Source: Mucilaginibacter auburnensis
GTDB lineage: Bacteria > Bacteroidota > Bacteroidia > Sphingobacteriales > Sphingobacteriaceae
Assembly: GCF_002797815.1 (NCBI RefSeq)
Contig: NZ_PGFJ01000002.1
Location: forward strand, 1,488,001 to 1,552,000
Direction: 5' to 3'
DNA length: 64,000 nt
Position 1 is the stretch's first letter, and the number at the start of each line of letters is the position of its first letter. A program made the translations under genes and the position numbers. Below the pieces are notes generated by a model. That model worked only from the letters and a program-made list of their open reading frames with translations. It did not search any database and was not told where the DNA came from. Shown here piece by piece: positions 36,698 through 46,099 of the stretch.

Positions 36698-36964
36698 TTA
36701 TTTTTTCTTTTCTGCGTGACCGCGGAATGTGCGGGTTGGTGCAAATTCTCCCAACTTGTGACCAACCATGTTTTCTGTTACGTACACCGGTATAAATTTA
36801 TTACCGTTGTGTACTGCGAATGTATGACCAACGAAATCCGGAGAAATCATGGAACGACGAGACCATGTCTTTACTACTGATTTTTTATTTGATTCATTCA
36901 AGGTCAGAACTTTTCTGTCCAGGTTATGATCAATATAAGGTCCTTTTTTAATTGAACGTGCCAT
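36698..36964 (-). CDS. rpsS: 30S ribosomal protein S19
   Basis: An 88-aa head protein: [19 protein letters not shown] and [49 protein letters not shown]. Two bp after rplB. Confidence 0.98.
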   Translation of the reverse strand: MARSIKKGPYIDHNLDRKVLTLNESNKKSVVKTWSRRSMISPDFVGHTFAVHNGNKFIPVYVTENMVGHKLGEFAPTRTFRGHAEKKK

Positions 36965-36966
36965 TA

Positions 36967-37794
36967 TTATTTCTTCCTTCTTTCAATGATATAACGATCA
37001 GATCCTTTTTTCTTGTCGCGGGTTTTGTAACCTTTAGCTAACAAGCCTTTGCGTGAACGTGGGTGACCACCTGACGCACGGCCCTCGCCACCACCCATAG
37101 GGTGATCTACCGGGTTCATAGCTACACCACGAACGCGTGGTCTGCGACCTAACCAACGTTTTCTACCTGCTTTACCTAATACTTCGTTTTGCATATCGCC
37201 GTTTGATACGGTACCGATAGTTGCTAAACAAGTAGCCAGGATCATGCGGGTTTCGCCAGAAGGTAATTTAATAACAGCGTATTTACCATCACGGGCAGCA
37301 AGCTGCGCGTAGGTACCTGCTGAACGGGCAATTGAGCCACCCTGACCAGGATTCAATTCAATGTTGTGAATGATTGAACCCAGAGGGATAGTTTTTAATG
37401 GTAAAGTATTACCAACCTCAGGAGCTACGTTCTCGCCAGAAATAACAGTTTGACCAACTGTTAAACCTTCCGGAGCTATCATGTATCTTTTCTCGCCATC
37501 AGCAAAGTGTAGCAGAGCTATACGTGCTGTACGGTTTGGATCATATTCAATTGTAGCAACAGTTGCAGGGATGTCAAATTTGTTGCGTTTAAAGTCAATT
37601 AACCTGTATGACTTTTTGTGGCCACCGCCAATGTAGCGCATGGTCATTTTACCGCTGTTGTTACGACCGCCTGATCTCTTGTTTACAGATACTACTAACG
37701 ATTTTTCAGGAACGTTTGTAGTAATGTCAGAGTTATCAGCACCTACCCTGAAACGGGTACCCGGCGTAACCGGTTTAAATCTTTTTACTGCCAT
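36967..37794 (-). CDS. rplB: 50S ribosomal protein L2
   Basis: A 275-aa protein needed for subunit joining and peptidyl-transferase assembly. [20 protein letters not shown] and the C-terminal [23 protein letters not shown] (with the conserved His) are present. Eight bp after rplW. Confidence 0.98.
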   Translation of the reverse strand: MAVKRFKPVTPGTRFRVGADNSDITTNVPEKSLVVSVNKRSGGRNNSGKMTMRYIGGGHKKSYRLIDFKRNKFDIPATVATIEYDPNRTARIALLHFADGEKRYMIAPEGLTVGQTVISGENVAPEVGNTLPLKTIPLGSIIHNIELNPGQGGSIARSAGTYAQLAARDGKYAVIKLPSGETRMILATCLATIGTVSNGDMQNEVLGKAGRKRWLGRRPRVRGVAMNPVDHPMGGGEGRASGGHPRSRKGLLAKGYKTRDKKKGSDRYIIERRKK

Positions 37795-37802
37795 CTCCTT
37801 AT

Positions 37803-38093
37803 TTATATATTGCTATAAAAATCAATTACTTCACCGTCTTTCAACGTAACAACCGCTTTTTTCACTGTAGCAGCACGACCCGATACCGGTCCGGCTTTAG
37901 TGTTGCGGGTTTTAAGTTTTCCAACGTATCTCATGGTGTTTACAGCTGTAATATTAACGCCATACATGGCTTCAATAGCTGCCTTGATCTGAATTTTGTT
38001 AGCTTTCGGGTTAACCAGGAAAGCGTAACGGTTAAGCTTATCAGTTAACTGAGTAACTTTTTCAGTAAGTAAGGGTTTTCTTAAAATTTCCAT
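37803..38093 (-). CDS. rplW: 50S ribosomal protein L23
   Basis: A 96-aa protein at the exit tunnel that docks trigger factor and [46 protein letters not shown] is the family core. One base after rplD. Confidence 0.98.
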   Translation of the reverse strand: MEILRKPLLTEKVTQLTDKLNRYAFLVNPKANKIQIKAAIEAMYGVNITAVNTMRYVGKLKTRNTKAGPVSGRAATVKKAVVTLKDGEVIDFYSNI

Positions 38094-38094
38094 A

Positions 38095-38724
38095 TTACTT
38101 AGCTAATGCTTCCTCCAAAACTTTAACAGTACCCGTAGTTAACAAAAGCTTACCTGCGTTTAACACGTCATAAGTGTTTAACTGGTCGGCAGTAATTACT
38201 TTAGCTTTCTTCAAGTTTCTGCTTGATAAATAAACATTGTTATTTGCAGCCGGTAATACCAATAATGTTTTCTCATTAGTAGCATTTAAGTCTGCAACCA
38301 GCTTGATGTAGTTTTTAGTTTTGATAGATTCAAAGTTGAAATCTTCTAAAACTATAACATTGCTGTCTTTTGCTTTGTATGATAAGGCTGAGTAGCGAGC
38401 AAGCGTTTTAAGCTTTTTGTTTAGCTTAAAGCTGTAATCGCGTGGCTGCGGACCGAATACGCGACCACCACCATTGAACAATGGAGATTTTACGCTACCG
38501 GCACGTGCACCGCCTGTACCTTTTTGTTTGTATAATTTACGGGTTGAACCTGCAATCTCATTACGCTGTTTAGCTTTATGAGTACCTTGACGCTGGTTAG
38601 CTAAAAATTGCTTAACATCTAAGTAAATAGCATGATCATTAGGCTCAATACCGAAAATAGCTTCAGGAAGCTGCACCTTGGCACCTGTTTCTTGACCTGA
38701 TACATTTAATACTTTAACTTCCAT
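38095..38724 (-). CDS. rplD: 50S ribosomal protein L4
   Basis: A 209-aa tunnel protein: [70 protein letters not shown] is the loop and core. One base after rplC. In E. coli this protein represses its own operon; no matching leader is evident here. Confidence 0.98.
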   Translation of the reverse strand: MEVKVLNVSGQETGAKVQLPEAIFGIEPNDHAIYLDVKQFLANQRQGTHKAKQRNEIAGSTRKLYKQKGTGGARAGSVKSPLFNGGGRVFGPQPRDYSFKLNKKLKTLARYSALSYKAKDSNVIVLEDFNFESIKTKNYIKLVADLNATNEKTLLVLPAANNNVYLSSRNLKKAKVITADQLNTYDVLNAGKLLLTTGTVKVLEEALAK

Positions 38725-38725
38725 C

Positions 38726-39343
38726 TTATTTATCCACTATTACCATTGAACCTTTAGCTCCTGGTATGGAACCTTTAACAACTAACAGGTTTTGCTCTGC
38801 GTAAACTTTCACAACCTCTAAGTTTTGAACTTTAACGCGCTCATTACCCATTTGACCCGCCATGCGCATACCTTTAAATACGCGTGAAGGCCATGATGAA
38901 GCACCCAGTGAACCCGGCGCACGTAAACGATTGTGCTGACCGTGAGTTTGCATACCCACACCACCAAAACCATGACGCTTTACCACACCCTGAAAACCTT
39001 TACCTTTTGAGGTACCAACCACATCAACAAAGTCGCCTTCAGCAAAAATCTCGACAGTAACGGTGTCGCCTAAAGACTTTTGGTCTTCAAAAGATTTGAA
39101 TTCAACTAATTTACGTTTTGGGGTTGTTCCGGCTTTTTGGAAGTGTCCTTTTAAAGGAGCTGAGGTGTTTTTTTCTTTTTTCTCGCCGTAAGCTAACTGT
39201 ACGGAAGAATACCCGTCTGTTTCAACAGACTTGATTTGTGTTACCACGCAAGGGCCAGCTTCGATAACGGTACAAGGGATGTTTTTCCCTGTGCCATCGA
39301 ATATGCTGGTCATACCTACCTTTTTACCAATTATTCCTGACAT
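38726..39343 (-). CDS. rplC: 50S ribosomal protein L3
   Basis: A 205-aa 23S rRNA assembly protein: [37 protein letters not shown] at the start and [30 protein letters not shown] as the long loop. The start at 39343 is the family start; an upstream in-frame ATG at 39388 would add 15 unrelated residues and sits in the leader. This is the first gene of the cluster; rpsJ, which precedes it in most genomes, is not here. Confidence 0.97.
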   Translation of the reverse strand: MSGIIGKKVGMTSIFDGTGKNIPCTVIEAGPCVVTQIKSVETDGYSSVQLAYGEKKEKNTSAPLKGHFQKAGTTPKRKLVEFKSFEDQKSLGDTVTVEIFAEGDFVDVVGTSKGKGFQGVVKRHGFGGVGMQTHGQHNRLRAPGSLGASSWPSRVFKGMRMAGQMGNERVKVQNLEVVKVYAEQNLLVVKGSIPGAKGSMVIVDK

Positions 39344-39682
39344 TTTAAATTTTTTTTGCGTCCATCGAAGCAGTAGGGCTTCGTTCAAGACATGTTATCC
39401 CCCGAAAGGGACGGCAAAGATAGATATTTTGTATTAAATGTCAAATACTTAGTGAGTTATTTTTAAATATTTATTTGACTGAGAATTTCTCAGGTTTCAG
39501 CAATGATAAATTCCTGAACTGATTAGCGATACTTTGATTAAAACGAGATTTAGTAAAGGCGCGTCATGTTCGCCTGTAATGCAACCAGGCAGTCTGTTCG
39601 GCATATTCGGCGCGTAAAAACGGCTTTGCGACTTAATATTTTAACAATTACATGTTAAAACGCCCCAGGTATTTTTTCATAT
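39344..39682. other. Divergent intergenic region upstream of the r-protein cluster
   Basis: About 340 bp with no gene. The part near rplC contains the r-protein promoter and a ~70-nt leader with a small hairpin (CGAAGC / GCTTCG, 39366-39383). The rest is AT-rich and leads into the divergent EamA transporter. No rpsJ remnant was found. Confidence 0.65.
39415..39445 (-). promoter_or_regulatory. Promoter of the ribosomal protein cluster
   Basis: Read on the minus strand: TTTG (39445-39442), 19-bp spacer, TATCTTTG (39422-39415). Both boxes match the Bacteroidetes -33/-7 consensus exactly in the conserved positions. The -7 box lies 71 bp before the rplC start, giving a leader of roughly 65-70 nt. 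Confidence 0.8.
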
Positions 39683-40609
39683 TTGCGCCATAATACATCT
39701 GCTTTGAATAACTCTAAATATTATCTGGCAGCTATTGTTGCTTATGCTACCTGGGGCTTTTTTAGTCTGGTGCTGAAGCCGCTGGCCGCTTATCCTTCTA
39801 TAGATCTGCTGTTTTATCGCGTTTTTAGCTGCGCATTACTGATGTTGCTTATTGTTGTATTATTTAAACGCAAGGCGGTTACAGATGCTATTAACGTTTA
39901 TAAAATACTATCCCCAAAAAGGCGTCGCAAGGTATTAATGCTAAACATTGGCGGCAGCTTATTGCTTAGCTTTAACTGGTTCAGCTTTATTTATGTAATG
40001 AACCATGTAAGTGTAAAGGCTGCATCGCTGGCTTATTTGGTTTGCCCGGTATTGACAACCGTACTTGCGTTCTTCCTTTTGAATGAAAAACTAAGCAGAT
40101 TACAATGGGGTGCTGTAGCCCTAAGCTTATTAAGTTGCTTGCTTCTTTCCTACGCTAATATAACAGACATGTTTTACAGCATATTAGTAGGACTGAGCTA
40201 CGCCGGCTACCTGGTGAGCCAGCGTAGAAATGTAGGCTTTGATAAATTTTTAACGCTTACCTTTCACATTGTGCTATCGGCAATTATGCTATTGCCGTTT
40301 TACCCCGCCTTTGGCGGGCCGTTCCCTACCGAAATTAAATTTTACGTCTACATAGAAACCATAGCGGTATTCTTCACCATTATGCCGCTGTTTTTAAACC
40401 TGTATGCGTTGAGAGCTTTGCCATCATCAACCCTGGGCATGTTGCTTAATATTAATCCTATCATCGGCTTTACATTGGCCGCATTAGTTTACAAAGAGCA
40501 GATCAGCGCCATGCAAATTGTTGCTTACTCATTGATTTTGATTGCTGTGGTGGTGTTTAATGTGAGGATGATGTGGACTGGCGCAAAGAAGAAGGTGACC
40601 GCTAAATAA
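39683..40609 (+). CDS. EamA/RarD-like drug/metabolite transporter
   Basis: A ~300-aa inner-membrane protein with ten hydrophobic segments and two repeated EamA halves (YLAAIVAYATWGFFSLVLKPL at the start, LGMLLNINPIIGFTLAALVYKEQIS near the end), resembling RarD-like exporters. No in-frame ATG lies near the start: possible starts are TTG at 39683 (308 aa) or TTG at 39704 (301 aa, LNNSKYYLAAI). The second is plausible because a promoter-like CATATTTG ends at 39685. Substrate unknown. It is a single gene, divergent from the r-protein cluster. Confidence 0.8.
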   Translation: MRHNTSALNNSKYYLAAIVAYATWGFFSLVLKPLAAYPSIDLLFYRVFSCALLMLLIVVLFKRKAVTDAINVYKILSPKRRRKVLMLNIGGSLLLSFNWFSFIYVMNHVSVKAASLAYLVCPVLTTVLAFFLLNEKLSRLQWGAVALSLLSCLLLSYANITDMFYSILVGLSYAGYLVSQRRNVGFDKFLTLTFHIVLSAIMLLPFYPAFGGPFPTEIKFYVYIETIAVFFTIMPLFLNLYALRALPSSTLGMLLNINPIIGFTLAALVYKEQISAMQIVAYSLILIAVVVFNVRMMWTGAKKKVTAK

Positions 40610-40633
40610 TAAGCGTTAACTTCGTATTTGCTA

Positions 40634-41691
40634 TCACGGATTTTTAGGCCCGTAGAAAGTTGTACCGCCAGCAGACGCCTTTTTCTCCAACTGGTTCGGT
40701 GTGCGCTTTTTATTGCTGTTGACCACACCAAGATACTTTTTTAAAACCTGCTTTTGCTGTTCCGTACCTTTCTTTAGCGTTTTATCAATATGAGTTCGAT
40801 AAGCTGCTATAAAAGCTTCGTCGTTACCGAAGCCGTAAAAACAGGCTATCTGTGCAGCAGTCAACCCCTCATATTCTTTATAAGTGGGTATATCTAACTT
40901 GTATGTGTTAGTTTTTTTATCCCAATTATAGCTTACGGCATCATCACCTTTTATTAATGGATTATCGTTGTTAGCGCACCAGGGGCAATCACTATCTTCG
41001 ATTGCTCCCGGAAAGAAATTATAGCTATAACTCACCCATATCGATTCGCTCTCTTGCCCTGAGCCGTCGAATTTAATATTGCTTTTGACCTCCTGATTTA
41101 ATGACAGTCCCCATCCGTATATATGCGTTTGATTAAGTAGTTCCAGGCAATGGTAAACTTTTCCATTTATCAGCTTAAAAAAACTATAACCATCAGCATA
41201 TATATGCCCGACCCACGTTCATGCACCCGCCGGAAATAAAATGTCTTGTTTTTTGAGAAGTTGTTGACTATATACATGTCAGGCTGACTATAAAACATAT
41301 AATAATCTTCCATGTAGATCAAATGCCAACTGTCAGCCTTTTTTTTGAAAACCGCCATTGATGGATAGTTTTCGTCCCAACCCAGCGTGCAAATCATTTC
41401 CTCTCCCGGCTCTCCATCTAAATCAGTAAAAATTGGGTTCAACAAGCCAGGTTTATTCTTGTCCAGATTTTCCTCATGGGCTGGAATATAGATTACCCGA
41501 GGTTTAATTATGGCCTCAAGTTCCTTTAATATGGAAGCATTGTTTTGTTTATAATTGTATCTCCTCACCTTCTCAATCCATGTGGATGGAATTTTGACAT
41601 CTAAGCGAAAATCGTGCTTATCGTTTTTTTGCGCTATCGCATCAATTGCAAAAAATAAAATAACAAAGGGAAAAAGAAATGCGCGGTTCAT
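40634..41691 (-). pseudogene. Secreted hypothetical protein gene, broken by a frameshift
   Basis: Two frames on the minus strand join into one ~350-codon gene. The first part, with signal peptide MNRAFLFPFVILFFAIDAIA, runs to GSGIY and then out of frame to a stop at 41170. If one AT unit is dropped from the ATATATAT run at 41198-41205, the protein continues GIYADGYSFFKLINGKVYH without stops into the second open frame and ends YGPKNP at 40634. The total length (1058 bp) is two bases over a multiple of three, as expected. Loss or gain of one T at the nearby T7 run is a less natural alternative. Function unknown. It could be a pseudogene, a slippage-switched gene or a sequencing error. Confidence 0.75.
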
Positions 41692-41862
41692 GGTGTAGTA
41701 CTATGCAACTAATTTAACAAAAGTTTTCCACGTGTAAGTTAACCAGTGACTTTTATTTAAGGGCATCACAATTCGGCATCTTTATTTTCCACACCCCACT
41801 TTCTTGACAAATGTCAACACTTCCCAACGCCAACACCACGACCTTTGATAAAAAAGAAAGCA

Positions 41863-42235
41863 ATGAAAAACTTAGCACAATTACTGGAAGGCAGCTTATT
41901 AAAAATATGGAACGAGCGCGACGAAGCTATCAGACTACAAGAGATAGCCCACGTATATGCAGCAGATATCGCTTTTTTATGAATCGAATGATGGGGAAGC
42001 CATCATTGGACACGAAGCCATTAACAACCTGATCAACAAACTACAGGCTCAATGGCCACTCGACTTTAAATTTGAATTGGCGGAACCCGGCAGATCAAAT
42101 CATGATATTCAGCAAATTTCATGGCGCTTAGGTGTGCCCGGTCAGCCTGCGGTCGCAACCGGAATGGATGTGGCCATGATAGCCGACAACAAAATAAAGG
42201 GTTTGTATTTGTTAATGGATGCTCCGGCCAATTGA
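41863..42235 (+). pseudogene. SnoaL/NTF2-like protein gene, broken by a frameshift
   Basis: The first frame reads MKNLAQLLEGSLLKIWNER...AADIAFL and stops; the second frame reads YESNDGEAIIGHEAINNLI...LMDAPAN. Removing one T from the T6 run at 41973-41978 joins them as DIAFYESNDGEAIIG, a normal SnoaL-like (NTF2-fold) sequence of 123 aa. The length (373 bp) is one base over a multiple of three. Such proteins are small cone-shaped domains with enzyme or ligand-binding roles. The Crp-type regulator gene that follows on the other strand ends 10 bp away. Real decay, slippage or a read error cannot be separated here. Confidence 0.75.
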
Positions 42236-42244
42236 GGCAGCAAA

Positions 42245-42847
42245 CTATTTATTCCTGAGTACTTGTTTGCGTACCCGGCTTAAGGTCTCGGGCGAAAGCC
42301 CAAGGTAAGAAGCGATCATAGCCTGCGGGAAGCGCTGTAAAAACTCAGGGTAAGTTTCCATAAGCGTTTGATAGCGTTGGGCCGCATTTAAACTGATAGC
42401 GCTATGAATACGCTTTTGCGTAGCAATTGCCGATTTACGGTCAATTTCTTTAACCATTGCTTCAACGGCCGGCACTTTTTGCATAAGTGTCTGCATAGCA
42501 GCGTGCGTTACTGTTAAAGCTTCGGTATCTTCTAATACGTCTATGTTGTAAATGGATGGCTGCTGTAAGTTATAGCTCTCGTAATCACCAAGCCACCACT
42601 GCTCAATGGCAAACCTCACAATATTTTCCTGCCCGTCTGCGTTGATGCTATACATTCGCCCTGCGCCCGCTGTTATGAACGACATATACTTGCAAACTTC
42701 ATTAACACGCAATAGGTATTCTCTCTTTTTAAACGACCGGGGTTTAAAAGCGTCTGTTATTAACGCGCGCTCTGCATCGTTTAATTGCAAAGCTGATCTA
42801 TTAATGATGTAATCAAAAAGTGGCTGGTACAACTTAGCCTCCGTCAT
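42245..42847 (-). CDS. Crp/Fnr family transcriptional regulator
   Basis: A 200-aa regulator. The N-terminal half is a cyclic-nucleotide-binding-like beta-barrel (FKKREYLLRVNEVCKYMSFITAGAGRMY); the C-terminal part is a Crp-type helix-turn-helix (MIASYLGLSPETLSRVRKQVL). The usual cNMP-binding Arg/Glu cassette is not clearly conserved, and there are no Fnr-type cysteine clusters, so the signal is unknown. It is convergent with the broken SnoaL-like gene, which such regulators often accompany in Bacteroidetes. Confidence 0.87.
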   Translation of the reverse strand: MTEAKLYQPLFDYIINRSALQLNDAERALITDAFKPRSFKKREYLLRVNEVCKYMSFITAGAGRMYSINADGQENIVRFAIEQWWLGDYESYNLQQPSIYNIDVLEDTEALTVTHAAMQTLMQKVPAVEAMVKEIDRKSAIATQKRIHSAISLNAAQRYQTLMETYPEFLQRFPQAMIASYLGLSPETLSRVRKQVLRNK

Positions 42848-42995
42848 AAAATAAAATGGATTTGGGCTAAAAATAGTAAATGTTTAGATCCTTCCTGACA
42901 TACCCTTGTCACTCCCCTACTGTTTCTTTGAACATTACACCGTCAAAATGTGTTGTAACTAATCGGCGGTCAATGATTAACTAATCACTAATCGC

Positions 42996-43003
42996 TATTT
43001 TTG
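42996..43003 (+). promoter_or_regulatory. Candidate -7 box of uvrB
   Basis: TATTTTTG fits TAnnTTTG and ends 8 bp before the uvrB ATG. No convincing -33 box was found. If used, the leader would be almost absent. Confidence 0.3.
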
Positions 43004-43011
43004 TAATTAGC

Positions 43012-45039
43012 ATGGATTTTAAACTCACCTCGCAATATAAACCCACCGGAGATCAGCCCGGAGCCATCAAACAACTGGTAGAAGGCGTTAACAGCGGCGA
43101 AAACTATCAAACCCTGTTAGGGGTAACCGGTTCCGGTAAAACTTTTACCGTGGCCAATGTTATTGCGCAAACACAAAAGCCTACGCTCATTTTGAGCCAT
43201 AACAAAACTTTGGCCGCGCAGTTGTATGGCGAGTTTAAACAGTTTTTCCCCGAAAACGCGGTGAATTACTTTGTATCCTACTATGATTATTACCAGCCCG
43301 AGGCGTTCATTCCTACTACCAACACCTATATTGAAAAAGACCTTCAAATAAACGAGGAGATTGAAAAGCTGCGTTTACGTACAACCTCAGCTTTAATGAG
43401 TGGCAGAAGGGACGTGATTGTGGTATCGTCTATTTCCTGCATTTATGGTATGGGTAATCCGGAAGACTTCGCAGCGTCGGTATTTAAATTTGCGGTGGGT
43501 ACACGCATAAGCAGGAATGCTTTTTTACACCGTTTAGTTGAGATACTATACGCCCGCACCACTGCCGATTTTAAGCGCGGAACTTTCCGGGTAAAAGGCG
43601 ATACGGTAGATATTTTCCCGCCGTATATGGATCACGCCTATCGCATTTCGTTTTTTGGAGATGATATTGAAGAGCTAAGCGCATTTGATATTGGCACGGG
43701 CAAAACCATTGAAAAGATGACCCACATGGTGGTTTATCCGGCTAACCTTTACGTGGCACCGCGCGACAGGTTCAAGCAATCTATCTGGGCCATACAGGAA
43801 GAACTGGAAACCCGCAAAAAACAATTTATTGGTGATGGCAGGTTTTTAGAGGCAAAACGCCTGGAAGAACGGGTTAACTACGATCTCGAGATGATACGTG
43901 AGCTGGGTTACTGCTCGGGTATTGAGAACTACTCCCGCTTTTTTGATGGGCGCGAACCAGGTGCAAGGCCGTTCTGTTTGTTAGACTACTTCCCGGATGA
44001 TTACCTGATGGTGATTGACGAGAGCCACGTTACCGTACCACAGATACGGGCCATGTATGGCGGCGACAGGTCGCGTAAAATATCATTGGTTGATTATGGT
44101 TTCCGTTTGCCTGCTGCTATGGATAATCGCCCGCTCAACTTTCAGGAGTTTGAGCGTTTGGCGCCGCAAACCATTTATGTAAGCGCAACGCCTGCCGATT
44201 TTGAGTTGGAAAAATCTGGTGGTGTGGTGGTTGAGCAGGTAATACGCCCAACCGGCTTGCTTGACCCTTTAATTGATGTGCGCCCGGTTATCAACCAGGT
44301 AGATGATTTGCTTGACGAGGTAGATAAAACCATCAAGCAAGGCGACCGCGTACTGGTTACCACTCTAACCAAACGAATGGCGGAAGAATTGGCCAAGTAT
44401 ATGGATCGTTTGGGCATAAAGTGCCGCTACATTCACTCGGAAGTTAAAACACTGCAGAGGGTGGAGATACTGCGAGATCTGCGCCTGGGTGTGTTTGATG
44501 TATTGATAGGTATTAACCTTTTGCGGGAGGGTCTGGATTTACCAGAGGTATCATTAGTAGCCATTTTAGATGCGGATAAGGAAGGCTTTTTGCGTTCGGA
44601 GCGTTCGTTGATACAAACCATTGGCCGTGCAGCCCGTAATGATCGTGGCCGGGTTATAATGTATGCCGATAAGATCACCGACTCGATGCAGATCACTATT
44701 GACGAGACGAGTCGTCGCCGTGAAAAACAAATAGCTTACAACGAGGAGCACGGCATTGTGCCGAAAACGGTAGGCAAATCAAAATCTGAAATTATTGAGC
44801 AAACATCGGTAGTTGATTTTCAGGGAGGTGTGCAGAAAGCTTACGTGGAAGAAGATGTGCTTACGCTTGCTGCGGATCCTATTGTTCAGTACATGAGCAA
44901 AGCTGATCTGAAAAAATCTATCGACAACACCAAAAAAGACATGCTGGCCGCCGCCAAAGACATGGACTTTTTACGTGCCGCCAAACTGCGCGACGAAATG
45001 TTTGCATTAGAGAAAATGATGGAAGAGAAGTTTGGGTAA
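43012..45039 (+). CDS. uvrB: UvrABC system protein B
   Basis: A 675-aa helicase-like core of nucleotide excision repair. Walker A is GVTGSGKT (37-44); the damage-probing beta-hairpin is YYDYYQPEAFIP; helicase motifs V-VI are LREGLDLPEVSLVAILDADKEGFLRSERSLIQTIGRAARN; the C-terminal UVR domain, which binds UvrC, is the last ~40 residues (MDFLRAAKLRDEMFALEKMM). It receives the lesion from UvrA (its gene is partly present at the right edge of this window). Confidence 0.98.
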   Translation: MDFKLTSQYKPTGDQPGAIKQLVEGVNSGENYQTLLGVTGSGKTFTVANVIAQTQKPTLILSHNKTLAAQLYGEFKQFFPENAVNYFVSYYDYYQPEAFIPTTNTYIEKDLQINEEIEKLRLRTTSALMSGRRDVIVVSSISCIYGMGNPEDFAASVFKFAVGTRISRNAFLHRLVEILYARTTADFKRGTFRVKGDTVDIFPPYMDHAYRISFFGDDIEELSAFDIGTGKTIEKMTHMVVYPANLYVAPRDRFKQSIWAIQEELETRKKQFIGDGRFLEAKRLEERVNYDLEMIRELGYCSGIENYSRFFDGREPGARPFCLLDYFPDDYLMVIDESHVTVPQIRAMYGGDRSRKISLVDYGFRLPAAMDNRPLNFQEFERLAPQTIYVSATPADFELEKSGGVVVEQVIRPTGLLDPLIDVRPVINQVDDLLDEVDKTIKQGDRVLVTTLTKRMAEELAKYMDRLGIKCRYIHSEVKTLQRVEILRDLRLGVFDVLIGINLLREGLDLPEVSLVAILDADKEGFLRSERSLIQTIGRAARNDRGRVIMYADKITDSMQITIDETSRRREKQIAYNEEHGIVPKTVGKSKSEIIEQTSVVDFQGGVQKAYVEEDVLTLAADPIVQYMSKADLKKSIDNTKKDMLAAAKDMDFLRAAKLRDEMFALEKMMEEKFG

Positions 45040-45062
45040 GCTTACTGCTTTTGAGTATATTA

Positions 45063-45094
45063 GCCGTAGTTAGACAACGCCGTAGTTAGACAAC
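45063..45094 (+). repeat. Perfect 16-bp tandem duplication abutting a start codon
   Basis: GCCGTAGTTAGACAAC occurs twice without any gap, and the second copy ends directly at the ATG of the next gene. The duplication places two copies of any translation signal in the 5' leader. Confidence 0.95.
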
Positions 45095-45961
45095 ATGGTA
45101 AATAAACAGAAGTTAGCGCACCCTGCTTTTATACTGGCCGTATTTTTATTGTTGCTTAATGATTGGCTTCTTAAACAAACTTTTGGGAATAGCTTAACTG
45201 GAAAACTGTCAGACGTAACCGGTTTGTTCGCTTTTCCGTTTTTCTTTGCTGCGCTATTTACAAGATTTACAAAGACTGCTTACCTGCTTACGCTTGTTGG
45301 TTTTCTGTTTTGGAAAACCCCCTTTGTTCAACCACTCATATTAGTACTTAATAATCTTGGTTTACCTGTGCACCGGGTTGTTGATTATACAGATTATTTG
45401 GCACTGATTGTTTTGCCGCTATCCTACTATACTTTTAGCAAGGCCGGCAGCCATTTTTTAAAACCATTGCTGTTAAATTTACTGGCTTGTATTGCCTTGT
45501 TAACTTTTGGAGCCACCAGCATGCCGCCGGGTAAATACACGCAATGGGGTGCTATTAATAAAACGTATGCCTTTCCATTTTCAAAACGCGAATTGGTTTC
45601 AAGGATAAACGCGCTTCAGTTAGAATATGTACGTGATATGGATAAATACCTCCATTTTCAAAATGAGGGTTTAATTTTCAACAGCAAAAACAACACATTT
45701 TATTACTCCTCAAAATACAATGACAATTTAGACACCATTGCGCGAATTTTAGATTATAAGCTCATCAACGAAAAAGACACTATTCGATTAAGAACAACTC
45801 ACGCTGATATTATCATTGAAGGCGACAGCACGAGTTCTCAGCTTAAACTGATAGCCTTAAAGAGATATGTACGCAAAACTGAAAAGTCAGATCCTCAACA
45901 GAAAAGTGTGCAATTGTTTGAAAAGTGGGTAATTAAAAAAATAAACAGATATAGCAGATAA
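45095..45961 (+). CDS. Hypothetical membrane protein
   Basis: A 288-aa protein with four or five hydrophobic segments in the first ~150 residues (FILAVFLLLLNDWLLKQTF, then GLFAFPFFFAALF, then LALIVLPLSYYTFSK) and a soluble C-terminal half of ~140 residues. The motif NSLTGKLSDVTGLFAFP near residue 32 recalls an uncharacterised Bacteroidetes family. No function can be named. The start follows a perfect 16-bp tandem repeat. Confidence 0.75.
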   Translation: MVNKQKLAHPAFILAVFLLLLNDWLLKQTFGNSLTGKLSDVTGLFAFPFFFAALFTRFTKTAYLLTLVGFLFWKTPFVQPLILVLNNLGLPVHRVVDYTDYLALIVLPLSYYTFSKAGSHFLKPLLLNLLACIALLTFGATSMPPGKYTQWGAINKTYAFPFSKRELVSRINALQLEYVRDMDKYLHFQNEGLIFNSKNNTFYYSSKYNDNLDTIARILDYKLINEKDTIRLRTTHADIIIEGDSTSSQLKLIALKRYVRKTEKSDPQQKSVQLFEKWVIKKINRYSR

Positions 45962-45982
45962 CGAAATGCCAGATTATTTAAA

Positions 45983-46003
45983 GTTACATTTCGCTGATGT
46001 AAC
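45983..46003. promoter_or_regulatory. Inverted repeat GTTACAT / ATGTAAC
   Basis: Seven-bp perfect arms with a 7-nt spacing, 22 bp after the hypothetical membrane gene and ~95 bp before the DUF4834-like gene. The half-site is close to the TGTTACA motif seen upstream of pruA. It could be an operator or a weak hairpin. Confidence 0.35.
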
Positions 46004-46071
46004 AATCCCCTTTTACCCAACATCAAACAACTGTGTAAAATCATAATGAACCATTTTACACGTTATAGTGT

Positions 46072-46079
46072 TATATTTG
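46072..46079 (+). promoter_or_regulatory. Candidate -7 box
   Basis: TATATTTG fits TAnnTTTG and lies 20 bp before the ATG of the DUF4834-like gene, the same spacing as for pruA. The -33 box is not clear. Confidence 0.45.
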
Positions 46080-46099
46080 TTGTTTAAACCGCATAAAGC

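Noticed and set aside
41811..42032. 73-codon plus-strand frame starting upstream of the SnoaL-like gene
   Set aside because: It is in a different frame from the recognisable SnoaL-like sequence and its translation is not protein-like; the true start is most likely the ATG at 41863.
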